From: Triglochin maritima
Taxonomy: Eukaryota > Streptophyta > Magnoliopsida > Alismatales > Juncaginaceae
Direction of reading: 5' to 3'
DNA: 64,000 bases
NCBI GenBank assembly: GCA_963682175.1
Contig: OY821784.1
Span: 37,243,621-37,307,620, forward strand
The notes under the pieces are model-generated. The model had not been told where the DNA came from and ran no database searches. It saw nothing but the letters and a program-made list of their open reading frames with translations. Position numbers and translations under genes: made by a program. Shown piece after piece: positions 10,787 to 22,037 of this stretch. The number at the start of each line of letters is the position of its first letter. Position 1 is the first letter of the stretch.

Positions 10787-11040
10787 ACTCGGATCGCGGT
10801 TCACACCCGCGATCCTTGGAGACACTGATCGCGTGTGTGAACCGTGATCAGTCACATTAAAAAAAAATTGCACGGATCGCGGGTGTGAACCGCAATCTGT
10901 TAAATTTTATTTTTTATTTATTTTATGTTTTTTGTTTTTTATGTTTTCTGTGAAAAAAAATTAAAAATTTGACGGATTGCGGTTCACACATGCGATCCGT
11001 GAATTTATTTTATTTTAAATTTAACGGATCGCGGTTAATA
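10787..11040. repeat. Repeated palindromic motif GGATCGCGG-n8-CGCGATCC
   Basis: The motif GGATCGCGGTTCACACC followed by CGCGATCC first occurs at about 10792-10815. Diverged copies or half-copies in alternating orientation follow near 10827-10850, 10873-10900, 10974-11002 and 11023-11035. They are spaced by A/T homopolymer-rich DNA, so the block can fold into several alternative hairpins. No coding potential. Confidence 0.6.
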
Positions 11041-11334
11041 GATTTCGAAAAAAATTAGGGTGTATTGACTCCATTTCCACTGATGTGACTTCCCAACTAG
11101 TTAGGATAACCTAAATATTAGTTACACAACCTACCATCAAGCCAATGAAAAGTGTTTCTTCCCAATTTAAAAAGAAAAATCATATTAAACAATTTCGACA
11201 TCTAACAATGCACATGCATGAAAAATACTTTTTTTATCGAGTAGCAGACATTAGAAGTTAGACTTTTTATCAAATGACTTCAATTTTTTTTAATTTTTAC
11301 TATATATGTGTGTGTAATGAGTCCTAAATTAAGA

Positions 11335-11757
11335 CTTAGTGTATAGATTTTTCATTTAAAAGTTAAAATTTAAAGAATTAGTAAGAGTAAATTGGTATTG
11401 ACAAAAACTAATGGTAGTGAGTAGTATTTCTTTCTATATATATAAACACTACCTAAAGTTATTTTTCTCCCTTATTAGCGGGTGATTTTCCAAACTTTCA
11501 ATTAAAGATATAGTGACTCCGATTGGCTCCCTCCGACAGCGCCCCATATTTATTATGGTTTCAATTTATGAATTATGTCTTGTTACATATCAAATAAGAT
11601 GATAGAAAAATTATTCAAGAGTTTCAGTTACTTTTAATACTTTGAAGACATGTAATGATGTGATTATAATTGTTGTTGGAATGATACTTACGATGTATAT
11701 TTTCTCTCTCCATGTGGTATGTAAAATGAGTAGAATTAATAAAAGGAAAATGTTTTA
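11335..11757 (+). repeat. Dispersed duplicated block, copy 1 (other copy near 18.93-19.21 kb)
   Basis: Shared phrases with the second copy include GGTGATTTTCCAAACTTTC, TGTTGTTGGAAT-like text and CATGTGGTATG, in the same order and orientation. Copy 1 is cut at its right side by transposon copy B. Function unknown; probably an old repeat or a segmental duplication. Confidence 0.5.
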
Positions 11758-12713
11758 TGAACGCAGCGCGTCACGGACGCGTTCTACGTGGACATCCATG
11801 TCAACCCTTACGTAGCCAAAGCATGAATGTTTTTTTGTTTTTTCTTCCTGATGTCCACTCAAATCACATTAAATGTGTTTCAACTCAGCACGTTCTCTCT
11901 CTCCACCCAAATACAAATATGATGACACTCTTTCTTTCTTCTTCATTCTTTCTCTCCAGAATAAATCATCATTTCTAGCAAGATATTATGTCGAAGAAGC
12001 GTCTGATGCCGACTCCCAGGATTCTTCACAACATAAGCAGCGTGAATGAGACGGTGCGAAGACTTCCCGATGTTCTTGTCAGCGTTAGCATCGTGAATGT
12101 GATGATCCGGTGGTGAAGACTTCGCACCACAACATCTTTGCTGCATTGTTGGAGTGCACATGACAGAAAAAGAAGGAAGAAGAAAGAAAGAGTGTCATCG
12201 ACCGTCCCATTCACGCTGCTTACATTGTGAAGAACTCTGGGAGTCGGCATCAGACGCTTCTTCGAAATAATATCTTGCTCGAAATGGTGATTTATTCCGG
12301 AGAGAGGTACAACGCTCCGTGGTGAAGACTTACGTCTGTTCGGTTTATGTCGTACATCTCTCCGTAATAAATCACCATTTCGAGTAAGATATTACGTCGA
12401 AGAAGCGTCTGATGTCGACTCTCAAGGTTCTTCACAACGTAAGCAGCGTGAATGAGACGATCATGTTTAAGTCTTACATCTTCTTTCCGATTTACTGGGA
12501 AAATATATATTATCTTTGTAATTTGTGTGTGTTTGTATTGTTTGTTTGTGTGTGATTTACTGGGAGAAGATATATTAATTTTGTAATTTTTGTGTATTTG
12601 TGTTTGTGCTTGTATTGTTTGTTTGTCTTTGTGCTCTCATTGTATCTTATTGTGTAATAGTTATCATCAATAATATGTACCATCAATATCTCATTGTGCT
12701 CTCATTGTATCTA

Positions 12714-13205
12714 CATAAACAAGACAAACTTTCTACATAAACTGGACAAACATTCTACATAAACAGGACAAACTTTCTACATAAACAGGACAAACTTTCT
12801 ACATAAACAGTACAAACTTTCTACATAAACTGGACAAACATTCTACATAAACAAGACAAACTTTCTACATAAACATGACAAGCTTTCTACATAAACAGGA
12901 CAAAACATGACAAATTTTCTACATAAACAGGACAAAACAGGACAAACTTTCTACATAAACAGGACAAAACATGACAAACTTTCTACATAAACAGGACAAA
13001 ACAGGACAGACTTTCTACATAAACAGGACAAAACATGACAAACTTTCTACATAAACATGACAAATTTTCTACATAAACAGGACAAACTTTCTACAAAAAC
13101 AAGACAAACTTTCTACATAAACAAGACAAAACATGACAAACTTTCTACATAAACAAGACAAGCTTTCTACATAAACAGGACAAAACAGGACAAACTTTCT
13201 ACATA
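12714..13205. repeat. 22-bp tandem array, second sequence type
   Basis: The unit is CTACATAAACAGGACAAACT plus two T residues, 22 bp, with variants containing an extra AACAGGACAA-type insertion. It lies beside a different 22-bp array in the same element. The two unit types differ in sequence but share length and a GGACAA-like core. Confidence 0.85.
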
Positions 13206-14060
13206 AACAGGACAAACCTTCTTCCTAAACCGGACATGAACTACACTTATTCCGGACAACAAATACACTTATTCCGGACAAACTTTCTGTTCCGTTTCTG
13301 AACACACTTTCTTCTTATTCTGGACGACTACACTTATTCCGGACTGCAAATACATTTATTCCGGACAACAAATACACTTATTCCGATTCCGGACAGCAAA
13401 TACACTTATTCCGGATAGCAAATACACTTATTCCGGACAAACTTTCTGTTCCGTTTCTGAACACACTTTCTTCTTATTCTGTACGACTACACTTATTCCG
13501 GACTGCAAATACACTTATTCCGGACAACAAATACACTTATTCTGATCCCGGACAGCAAATACACTTATTCCGGATAAACTTTATGTTCCGTTTCTGGACA
13601 CATTTTATTCTTAAACCGGACAACAAATACACTTATTCCGGACTGCAAATACACTTATTCCGGACAGCAAATACACTTATTCCAGACAAACTTTATGTTC
13701 CGTTTCTGGACACACTTTATTCTTAAACCGGACAACAAATACACTTATTCCGGACAACAAATACACTTATTCCGATTCCGGACAGCAAATACACTTATTC
13801 CGGACAGCAAATACATTTATTCCGGACAAACTTTATGTTCCGTTTCTGGACACACTTTATTCTTAAACCGGACAACAAATACACTTATTCCGGACTGCAA
13901 ATACACTTATTCCGGACAGCAAATACACTTATTCCGGACAAACTTTATGTTCCGTTTCTGGACACACTTTATTCTTAAACCGGACAACAAATACACTTAT
14001 TTCGGACAACAAATACACTTATTCCGGACTGCAAATACACTTATTCCGGACAGACACATA
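13205..14060. repeat. 22-bp tandem array, first sequence type in reverse
   Basis: The unit is CAAATACACTTATTCCGGAC plus AG or AA, the reverse complement of the array unit in copy A. It has the same higher-order interruptions (CCGTTTCTGGACACACTTTA). Open on the plus strand in all three frames for the same reason as in copy A. Confidence 0.85.
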
Positions 14061-14371
14061 ACGTAAACAGGACAAACACATAATGTAAACTACACACACA
14101 TAAAGTAAGCTAAACAAATTAAGTTGATCCAACGTAAAACTTAAAAACAAATATTTTATTATGATAAGTGTGAACTCTGCACGAATAATGAGACTGCACG
14201 ATGTCCTAGGGTCTGCACACTGTCTTATCTGTGTATTGGGAAATGAATCGTTCAACTTAAAGAACTGGCGTTTTTTAAAAAGACCAAAACGCGCGAAGAG
14301 AAATTTCGCTGACTGGACGCTGACTCAAAGAAAATATCTGAGCTGTACAGATCCACGTAAGGCGCGTCCGT

Positions 14372-14865
14372 CTATCACGGCCCAATTGTACGTGAATTTG
14401 TTTTTTTGTTTATAAATAAGTTGTATTTGAGCTTTTCTTCCAAGAAAAATTCATGATTTTTTTTATAGAATTGTTTAAAATATAAAAAAATTACTTGGGA
14501 ATTTGTCAACTAAATTTCTATTTGTTTAACATGGGTTTGTAGTTGATTGAAAACGGAAATGTCAATACGTTCTCCTCAACGTTAAATACCGATTTAATTG
14601 TGGATTTTATTCACTTCTACAAAAAATTAGGTACTCTTTATAATTATGCAATTATTTTTTATAATTAATTTTTTTAAACATACATTATTGTTTTTTTAAA
14701 ACATACATTATTTATTTCCGTGTATATGATGTTTATGCTAAATTAAATGATGTATGGGTGGAAAATAAATGACAGTTCGGGGAGTACTTATAAAGAAATT
14801 AAGTAAGGTATGTGTTGGCTTTGATAAATCACATCTTAGAGGAATCCCTAGTTTTCTACGATAAG
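14372..14865. other. Intergenic, no gene seen
   Basis: Very AT-rich spacer between transposon copy B and a solo LTR. Positions 14861-14865 are the left target duplication ATAAG of the LTR. Confidence 0.5.
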
Positions 14866-16868
14866 TGTTAGAACCCAAACCCTCATTAGGGTTAATCTTG
14901 GATTATGGAGGATTAGAGGGGGGTTTGCATGGGGAGATGGGGTGTGCTTTGGGAAAAGAAGTGTGGCGCGCACTGTAGACGTGAGGGGGAGGCGTGGGTT
15001 GGACTGTAGGGTATTGTAGCGTGGAGAGGAGTTGGGTTTAAATCGTGATTTCTTCTCTCTCTCTCTCTCATTCTCTCCTTTCACTCAGCCTCTCTCTTTT
15101 CTCTTGTGCGACGAGCAGCTGAGGAGGAGACGACGCCAGTGGCGTGAGGCGTGCGGGGGACGCGCGCAAGGAGGGCACTGGAGGCAACGGACACGAGCGG
15201 AGCTCCGGCGGTTACGTTGTCTTCGTTGAGGTATGTCGACTCATTAGTATGGTTTTGTGTTGTTAACCCTTGTGAAGGGTTGTGTTGGTCGGACGGGGAG
15301 GTCGGAGACCTCCTCGGCGTTGTTTTCCGTGGATAACCTCGGCTAGTGCGAGGTGGAAGACGACCAACGGTCGACCGGTCCCTTCGGGCGGTCGACCGAA
15401 TGTAGTATTTTTGCCCGACTTTAACCTTCACCGGTCGAACGATGCCTAGTGGCGGTCGACCGGTAGTGCATATTGCTGGTGAGTTGGGACATTTCTGCAT
15501 GTTGTCAGTCGACCGGTGCTTTGGGTCGTTCGACCGGAACTTAAGTGTACTGAGTAGATTTGCATGATTTGTTCGACCGATTGTATATTGCGTTCGACCG
15601 ATTGTATGTTGTTTGACCGTTGGAGGTTTGCGTTCGACCGATTCCTTTCTAGAAACGGTCGATCGAATCACCTCTTCCGGTCGACCGTTTGGGCCCAGAA
15701 CAGAATTCCTGGTTCCCATTTTGAACGCCAACTTTGTCAACGGAAACCCGTGTCCTCGCCTTGTGCATGAGCCGGGAGGTGACGGTGGGCGCGTGATGCG
15801 TGCCTGCCCAGGGACCGTCGTTGGGAAGAGTGTGGGTGTTCGGGATGCGTCACCTCCGTGTATGGACCGTGACTCAGATGTTGGATTGATTGGACTCATG
15901 GTAGTATAGCAGGCCTGAGGGATCGCGGATCCTAATGTTTGATGTTTGTGCGGGCACGCAACTGACGTTGGGTGAGGTGACTACCGGCCCACGGGCTACG
16001 GAGGTCGCTGCCCTGCTTTTATAGCGGCGCTGTTGGTGTTTGCGGCTCGAGGAACCTGATGACCTGGCAGACTTCGGTCTGGACCCGTCCGATGTTGTGC
16101 CGGACGTTGTGATGGACCACCGATGATGTGCCGGTGATGCCGCCGAGGTTGTGTCGGCGATGATGATTGTTGGGCCGAGGCTGTTCCGGCTATGTTGATT
16201 CCTCGACTGGGCACCTATCGAGATGATGTTGTTATACCTTCCGGGCGACGACCCCGTTGGTCCCTGTGGTTCCGACCACTGAGATTTGCATATCTGTATT
16301 CTATCGGCGCACAGGCGTGACAGAGGCTCCCTGCCGAACCCTTGAGTAGTGTAGCTGCGTGTGGGGGGTGCGATGTCGCGTGCTGTAAGGCTGCATGTGC
16401 CTGCAGTAGGTCTCATCGGGAGACTCGTTGTTGATTGTCAGACTGATGTCCTGTTTTACCCTTCGGGGGAACTGTTTTCCATTTCTGTCGATGTCATGAC
16501 ATGCTACTAGTATGATAGGTTCATTGTGTAATACATGCATATATAGGTGAGTTGGCATACGGGATTTCCTTCTGGAAACTCATGCATTGTTGTTGCATCT
16601 TTTTCAGGACCGCAGTAGGTCCAGTGGGGTGGTGATCGGCGGGCGTGCGCATTTGGAGTCGGATCCTCTAGTCGGACCACTGACGTCAACATGATTACGT
16701 TTATCTTCCTTTGTCGTGTTGTTGTAATCATGTATTTATTTTGGCAAACTCTGATGTATTCTGGTGCACCGCTATTTGTTTATGAGAAGTAACAGTCCCG
16801 CCTTTGATTATTGTGCTCTTTGTCTTAATTATGAATTTTTAAATTTTCCGCTGTATCGGGATGTTACA
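14866..16868 (+). mobile_element. Solo LTR, 2003 bp, TSD ATAAG
   Basis: It begins TGTTAGAACCC and ends GGGATGTTACA, with the canonical TG...CA ends of an LTR. It is flanked on both sides by ATAAG (14861-14865 and 16869-16873). No gag-pol follows on either side, so this is a solo LTR left by recombination between two LTRs. CT-rich sequence follows a TTTAAATC near 15040, a possible start region. A CGGTCGACCG palindrome cluster lies at about 15355-15690. A diverged relative in reverse orientation lies at about 38.17-41.87 kb. Open frames inside (such as 15081-15899 minus) match no protein family. Confidence 0.8.
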
Positions 16869-17908
16869 ATAAGTCCTGATGCATGCTCACTAGCGAACAC
16901 TAGATTAGGAAATAAATGTTACAAAAAAATCGGTAAGAAGTAAGAACAAAAGTTGTTATTGCTTTTGACTTGCATTAGAAAAAGGAAAAATAAGTTTTGA
17001 TTGTTTTTGGGAATCCAAACAAAATTTCGCTATAAGTTACTTCTAAGCAGGAACTAAGATGTTTGAATTTTCCACCCAAAGATTGAACTTTGAGATAAAA
17101 ATTGCTCTTGCGAAAGTTGTTCCAAAATGGATCCAAAGACTAATGTTCTTCTCAACTACTCAAGTTAAATCAGGTTTAGCTATTTATGAAAACTAAATCT
17201 TACTGTTGTTTACTTGTTCAAAATATACTTGAATAGAATTTATACTTAATTTAACTAAAATTCAGGATGAAACTCAAAGAATTCCTTTGGTTTTGAGATT
17301 GATAATTCCAAATTTGTGCTTCCATTTGGTTAACACATATCACATATATATGACACGTGTAGTGGTTTTTTGGTTAACACATACAAAAACTATTTTCTTC
17401 ATGAATATGTGTGATGGAAGTAGACTTTAGAAAACCTTAAGGAATAATATGTACGGTGAACCATATTCATTCGTGAATCTTTAACCATCCAAATGTAGGA
17501 CATCAAAAGAAACCAACTCTTCGGAAAGGAACATTGCTATGTGGAAATTAGAGTGCTGAATCACCTCCGAGATGAGAACCTAATTTATTCATTTTATATA
17601 CCGTACTTGATTAGCATTTGTTAGCAACAAACATTAGAGATCACAGGATTTGGGTTTACGCACGTGTCATCTACTGGTAAAAAGAAAATTAAACTAAGTT
17701 GTCAGAAAAATACTTAAATCGTCCCAACAATTACATTTTTGCCCTTCACAATTCATTTAATTCCAATTTCGTCATGTCTCTTAAAATAAGGTTTTTGCCT
17801 ACGTTTTTCTCATTTCCCAGTACCAACACCACGAAAATGTCTGACGAAACACCTGGATTTGATGAAATAAGCTCAGCAAAAAAAATAAGGTCGGGCGTGT
17901 GGGTAAAA
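16869..17908. other. Intergenic, no gene seen
   Basis: AT-rich spacer starting with the right ATAAG target duplication. No coding signal. Confidence 0.5.
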
Positions 17909-18324
17909 CGTCTCCCCCAATAGGGGCGTCTTAGTCAGACGTCCCCTCATTTTTTTAATAAAAAAATTAAAAATTATACGGTGTGTTATCTCAAATTATT
18001 TCAGGTTCCATTTCAAGTTTTTTGGTATTAATTGGTAATTATACGGGTTGGATTACAAAGAGTGTTTTGCAAATAATGAATATTAAAAAAAAACATTCCC
18101 TGAGAATTTTTTGGATCTTGAAATTGTTGGATATGATTTTTTTAATACTCGTCACTTGCAAAAAACTCATTGTAATCCAACCCGTACAATTCCCAATTAA
18201 TACCAAAAAACTTGGAACAAAATCTGAAATAATTTGAGATAACACGCTATATAATTTTTAATTTTTTTATTCAAAAAATTAGCAGACGTCTGCTGGAGCC
18301 GCCCCACATGGGGATGTCCGCTAA
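17909..18324. mobile_element. Foldback (MITE-like) element, about 415 bp
   Basis: The two halves are imperfect reverse complements. The outer arms are GC-rich with CAGACGTC-type motifs (about 17915-17945 and 18283-18320). The inner arms share AATAAAAAAATTAAAAATT and ATACGGGTTGGATTACA with their reverse complements. Two near-identical open frames on opposite strands (17983-18237 and 18039-18245) result from the palindrome. Target duplication not resolved. Confidence 0.65.
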
Positions 18325-18930
18325 GTTTTTTATTTTTTTATTATTAAAAAGAAGTTAGACATTTTACGAGATTCGAGTATACCGCGACGTCCGTTGACTC
18401 ATTACTTACCTCCGAAATATTATTTTTTATGATTATGAAAGGAAGATGAAGAGAGATCGGTGACGATTCAGTATAACAATTTGCGTGAATTTTTTATTAT
18501 TATGTTGTACCAGAACTTATAAGTTCGACTTAATTAAAAATACCAATTTAAGCGGTCCATTTTCTCCCCTCTTCCCTCCTGGTTCTCTTTTAAGTGCGAG
18601 TTCACGATATGGTCTAACCAGGAAGATGTAATTTAACCTTTTAGTGGTCGAATATGGATGTTGAGGGGTTGGTTTTAGAAGCTATTGGAATTAGTTGTTT
18701 TGTTTGTATTTAATGTGCTCAATTCTTAGTTATAGTACTTAATACCTTAGACTTCGGAATTGTATTTATCGGCTTGTAGCCCAGTTAAACTTTTTAAGTT
18801 GAAATTTGTCCAACAGAATGATGTGGTTCGTTCGATAAACTTTATGAACTTGGAGTGGTTTGAATTGTGTGTGTAGTAGAGGTGCTAAGTGAAAATAATG
18901 GTTATGAATGAATCGATCTTTGGTGTGATT
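18325..18930. other. Intergenic, no gene seen
   Basis: AT-rich spacer, nothing recognised. Confidence 0.5.
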
Positions 18931-19210
18931 TATGTTTAAATTTTAAGTTACGAGTAAGTGTAAATTGATGTTAACAAAGATAAATTAGTAGATCTCTCCT
19001 GATTTATATATGTAAACTTTACCTACAGTTATTTTTTCTTATTAGCCGGTGATTTTCCAAACTTTCGAGAGATCTACTGAACCCGATTGACCTCCTTTGA
19101 CAACACCCCTTATTTGTTATCATTTCTATCAGTTGTTGGAATAATAAAAATAATATATATCTTCATGTGGTATGCAAAATTAGAAGAATTAGGAAAATTC
19201 ATCATGTGAT
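18931..19210 (+). repeat. Dispersed duplicated block, copy 2
   Basis: This is the second copy of the block at 11335-11757, in the same orientation. It shares GGTGATTTTCCAAACTTTC, GTTGTTGGAATAAT-like text and CATGTGGTATGCAAAAT. It ends just before the tRNA gene. Confidence 0.5.
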
Positions 19211-19279
19211 AGACGCAAAAATTGATAAAGAGTATGTATAGGTGGTAAAAGAAATGAGAATAATTAAATAAATAAAAAA

Positions 19280-19361
19280 TGTCAGAAGTGGGATTTGAAC
19301 CCACGCCCTCTCGAAGACCAGAACTTGAGTCTGGCGCCTTAGACCACTCGGCCATCCTGAC
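19280..19361 (-). tRNA. tRNA-Leu(CAA), intronless, 82 nt
   Basis: Read on the minus strand, GTCAGGA at the 5' end pairs with TTCTGAC at the 3' end, followed by discriminator A. The A box is GGCCGAGTGGTC and the B box GGGTTCAAATCCC. The anticodon stem CCAGA/TCTGG encloses the loop CTCAAGT, so the anticodon is CAA, reading UUG leucine codons. The long variable arm (TCTTCGAGAGGGC region) fits a class II tRNA. A run of six T residues on the minus strand lies directly downstream (19274-19279), a Pol III terminator. Upstream are CAA-rich and TATA-like motifs typical of plant tRNA genes. CCA is not encoded, as usual in plants. Confidence 0.96.
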
Positions 19362-19724
19362 TTGGTTGTATATTGTTTGCAAAAATATTAATCTATATAA
19401 ACTTTATGAGGGAGGCAAATTGCGATTTACCCTATTAGGAAAGGTAAAAACAACTAATCATGGCTTGACACTTGCAATAAAACATTTGGGTTTTCATAGT
19501 TTGACACTTTGACCTTACTTAACCTTCAATTTGTGATCTTTATTTAGCAAAGTTGAAGAGATGGCAATTTTAGCGCACAAGAGGCATATTCTTTTGGATA
19601 TTTCCGTTACTTTTCGTCAATTGTTTCTGTGCTTTATTAAACAATGATTGTTATCCTCAGATATCTCTAAATTGTTTACGATAAAACAAAAGATTGTTTG
19701 GACGAACCATGTAAAACTTCCAAG
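19362..19724. other. Intergenic, no gene seen
   Basis: tRNA upstream flank and AT-rich spacer; nothing recognised. Confidence 0.5.
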
Positions 19725-19912
19725 TTTAGTCCCACATTGTTTAATATGAGAATGTTGCTGTGTAATATAAAGACATAAGTCAATACCATAACACTTATCA
19801 ACTTAAGTTTGTGGCAATAGGTGGGTGTTGTGGGTCAGTGGGCACATGAGTGACGAGTGACGGACCGGGACTCGGACTCGATGTGAGTTCAGAGACGAGA
19901 CGTTACAAACCA
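19725..19912 (+). repeat. Short repeat, TRIM/solo-LTR-like, copy 1 of 3
   Basis: It contains GTTTGTGGCAATAGGTGGGT, GGACCGGGACTCGGACTC and GACGTTACAA. Two diverged relatives lie at about 41850-42030 and 42174-42363, sharing the GGCAATAGG or GGAATAAGG core, a GTTGTGGG block and a GGACTCGG or GGACTTCGG block near the end. Ends are not precise in this copy. Confidence 0.4.
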
Positions 19913-21330
19913 CAACAAGATCTACCGTTTAAATTTGAAACGAAACAACAAACTAATAAAACTTCATTTTGAAGTTTAGAACGACTTAACAAACAATGAC
20001 GCTAGCACGATGTCATCATTATTAACCTGCGACTTAAAATTGTAAAAAAATACGTTATCTTTGCGTCTCAAGTACTCTCAACCAACAGTCCAACCAGATT
20101 ATCTTTCAATGCATAAAAGTTTGAGCATGAGTTAACAAATTGTGACATAAATTATTAGTTTTATGTCATGACCGATTCTTAAATCATACCTTCTCCATTC
20201 TAATAACTTATCTTTAGGAAGCAATGGTTTTTGGTTCTTTCATTGACTCATTGTCCCACTACAAATAATGAAATATTAATTGAATATTAAAACAGAGACT
20301 ACGAGTATAACATATCAATCAAGATTTTATAAGATAACATAAAAAAATTCTTTGGACGTTGGAAAGAAAAATATGTGCACACTCTCATCAAAGATGATGG
20401 TCCCACAAGTTCAGTCCTGCGGTGTCTCGAAAACTTTGAATTGAAAAACAATTAGGCCCCGTTTGGAAAGGCCTAAATAATACAAGAACATCCCTTTGAA
20501 TCATAAGATTAATAGACATTTGATGAAATTTGTTACGTCGTGTCATGTTTTATCAGATAGAGAGTAGTCGAGTCTATATCTGCTATAATGTTGTTGGACA
20601 ACCATAAATTATTGATTTGTTTATTGTCGTTAAATGTAGAGAAGTTGTGGTCGATAAAAAAAATTTAAAAGTGAACTAAACAAACACATCATCTAGTATA
20701 CCGAGAGCTACGGCTAAAAACGGTTCAGATACTCACATTTGTTATATTTGTATCATATTTATATAACGAATACGGATATGATTGTTTTTCATTTTTTATG
20801 ATACTCAATCGTATTCGGGGTTAAACGGTACGACCAACAATCGGACTTGGATATGTATCAAATATTATGTTTTAAACTTATCAATTTATAAAAACTTGAA
20901 TTTAAGAATTTGGATAGAGAATACGAACATGATATTATCTTATGTACTCTTATATCTATCATTACCATATTTGGTATCACATTTTATAAATTTAGTGGCT
21001 ATATCCTACAAAACAGATTCAAATATGTTTGTTAAAGAAGATAATATCCAGATCACTTCACACTCTTGAGTATATATGGAATTAATCTCCATACAATTTG
21101 ATTATTTGCAAGAACAATGACAACTTATTAGGACACAACGGAACACAAACAACACACAACGTTACCTACAATAGATAAACTTGACATTAAGACACACGAC
21201 AAATAGTAACACAATGTAAACACAACACGACACAATAAGAATTCATGAAGTAATTTAATCACAATGATCAATACTACTCGAGCACGAGAAGACATAAGAC
21301 ACAATTTGAAAATTTCAAAACATTTTCAAA
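19913..21330. other. Intergenic, no gene seen
   Basis: AT-rich spacer. A GGCCCCGTTTGGAAAGGCC string near 20456 resembles transposon termini, but no matching second end was found. The 95-codon open frame at 20782-21069 is AT-rich and unsupported. Confidence 0.45.
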
Positions 21331-21860
21331 CCTGACTAGAATACCCTTTTATCTTAGGTGGGTTGGGTTGAGGTTAAGCTTCAACCCGAACAAACCAAAC
21401 AATATCTATACTACACGAGCACAAAAACACATAAGATGCGATTCAGCGAGGAAAAAATAAATCATTGGACCTAACTAAAAAAGAGAGCAAAAAACAACTC
21501 ATAAATGGATCCCTACTCAATAAGGAAGAACAACCCCGAATACCCTTTATCTTAGGACGATCGAGTTGTAGTTGAGTTTTATCCTAAATCGATCTGACCC
21601 ATATACAACTTTATCTATACTATAAAATGGTAAAATGACCAGATTTAACTTTAAAAAAAAGCAAAAAAAACAACAACTCATGTACGAAGCCCTACCAAAA
21701 TAAGAAAGAACACATCAAATATCCTTTATTTTATGCCATTCGGGTTACAATTCAACTTCAACCCGAACCGACCGGATCCATGTACACTCGTAACCATACT
21801 ACAGGAGCACATAAATAAATGGCAAAAAACAACTCATAAACGGATCCCTACCGAATACAG
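21331..21860. repeat. Diverged tandem repeat, about 180-210 bp period, three units
   Basis: Units begin with AATACCCTTT or AATATCCTTT (21331, about 21539, about 21718) and share CAACTCATAAA, GGATCCCTAC and CAACCCGAAC. The array sits just upstream of the AT-hook gene leader, so it may lie in that promoter. Not coding. Confidence 0.55.
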
Positions 21861-21889
21861 ACGTTGAGGACATCTTCCACTCATGAGTC

Positions 21890-22037
21890 ATAAAACTAAT
21901 CTCTCCTCTTTCGGAGCCGTTTGATTACATTCTTTGCAATATTTTTTTTTTCGCGAATCTCAAAGTTAAAGCTCGGATTTACGATCTCAATCCAGTCTGC
22001 GATCCCTCTCGATTCGCCCCAGAACCCATTCGTTCAG
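21890..22037 (+). other. Putative 5' leader exon of the AT-hook gene
   Basis: A typical plant leader: CTCTCCTCTTTCGGAGCC, then TTCGCGAATCTC, ending CGTTCAG|GTACTTCG at 22037/22038, a good 5' splice site followed by TAGGGTTTCG. The first supported coding ATG is at 24444, so an intron or introns of about 2.3 kb would separate them. The start position is approximate. Confidence 0.5.

Larger units (their letters stand above)
11759..14371 (+). mobile_element. Non-autonomous DNA transposon with 22-bp arrays, copy B
   Basis: The left end reads GAACGCAGCGCGTCACGG then ACGCGTTCTACGTGG, matching the right end of copy A on the opposite strand. The right end reads CCACGTAAGGCGCGTCCGT, matching the left end of copy A. 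The copy is therefore inverted relative to A. It holds alternating inverted copies of the roughly 100-bp internal module (about 11978-12070, 12199-12298, 12350-12470), then two array types (12714-13205 and 13205-14060). The 14062-14371 end is near-identical in reverse to 1287-1600. No transposase is encoded. No target duplication was identified. Confidence 0.7.

Noticed and set aside
15081..15899. 272-codon minus-strand frame and overlapping plus-strand frames
   Set aside because: Within a solo LTR with defined ends and target duplication. No retrotransposon or host protein motif. GC-rich DNA gives long chance frames.
17983..18245. Two near-identical frames on opposite strands
   Set aside because: Mirror images produced by a foldback element.
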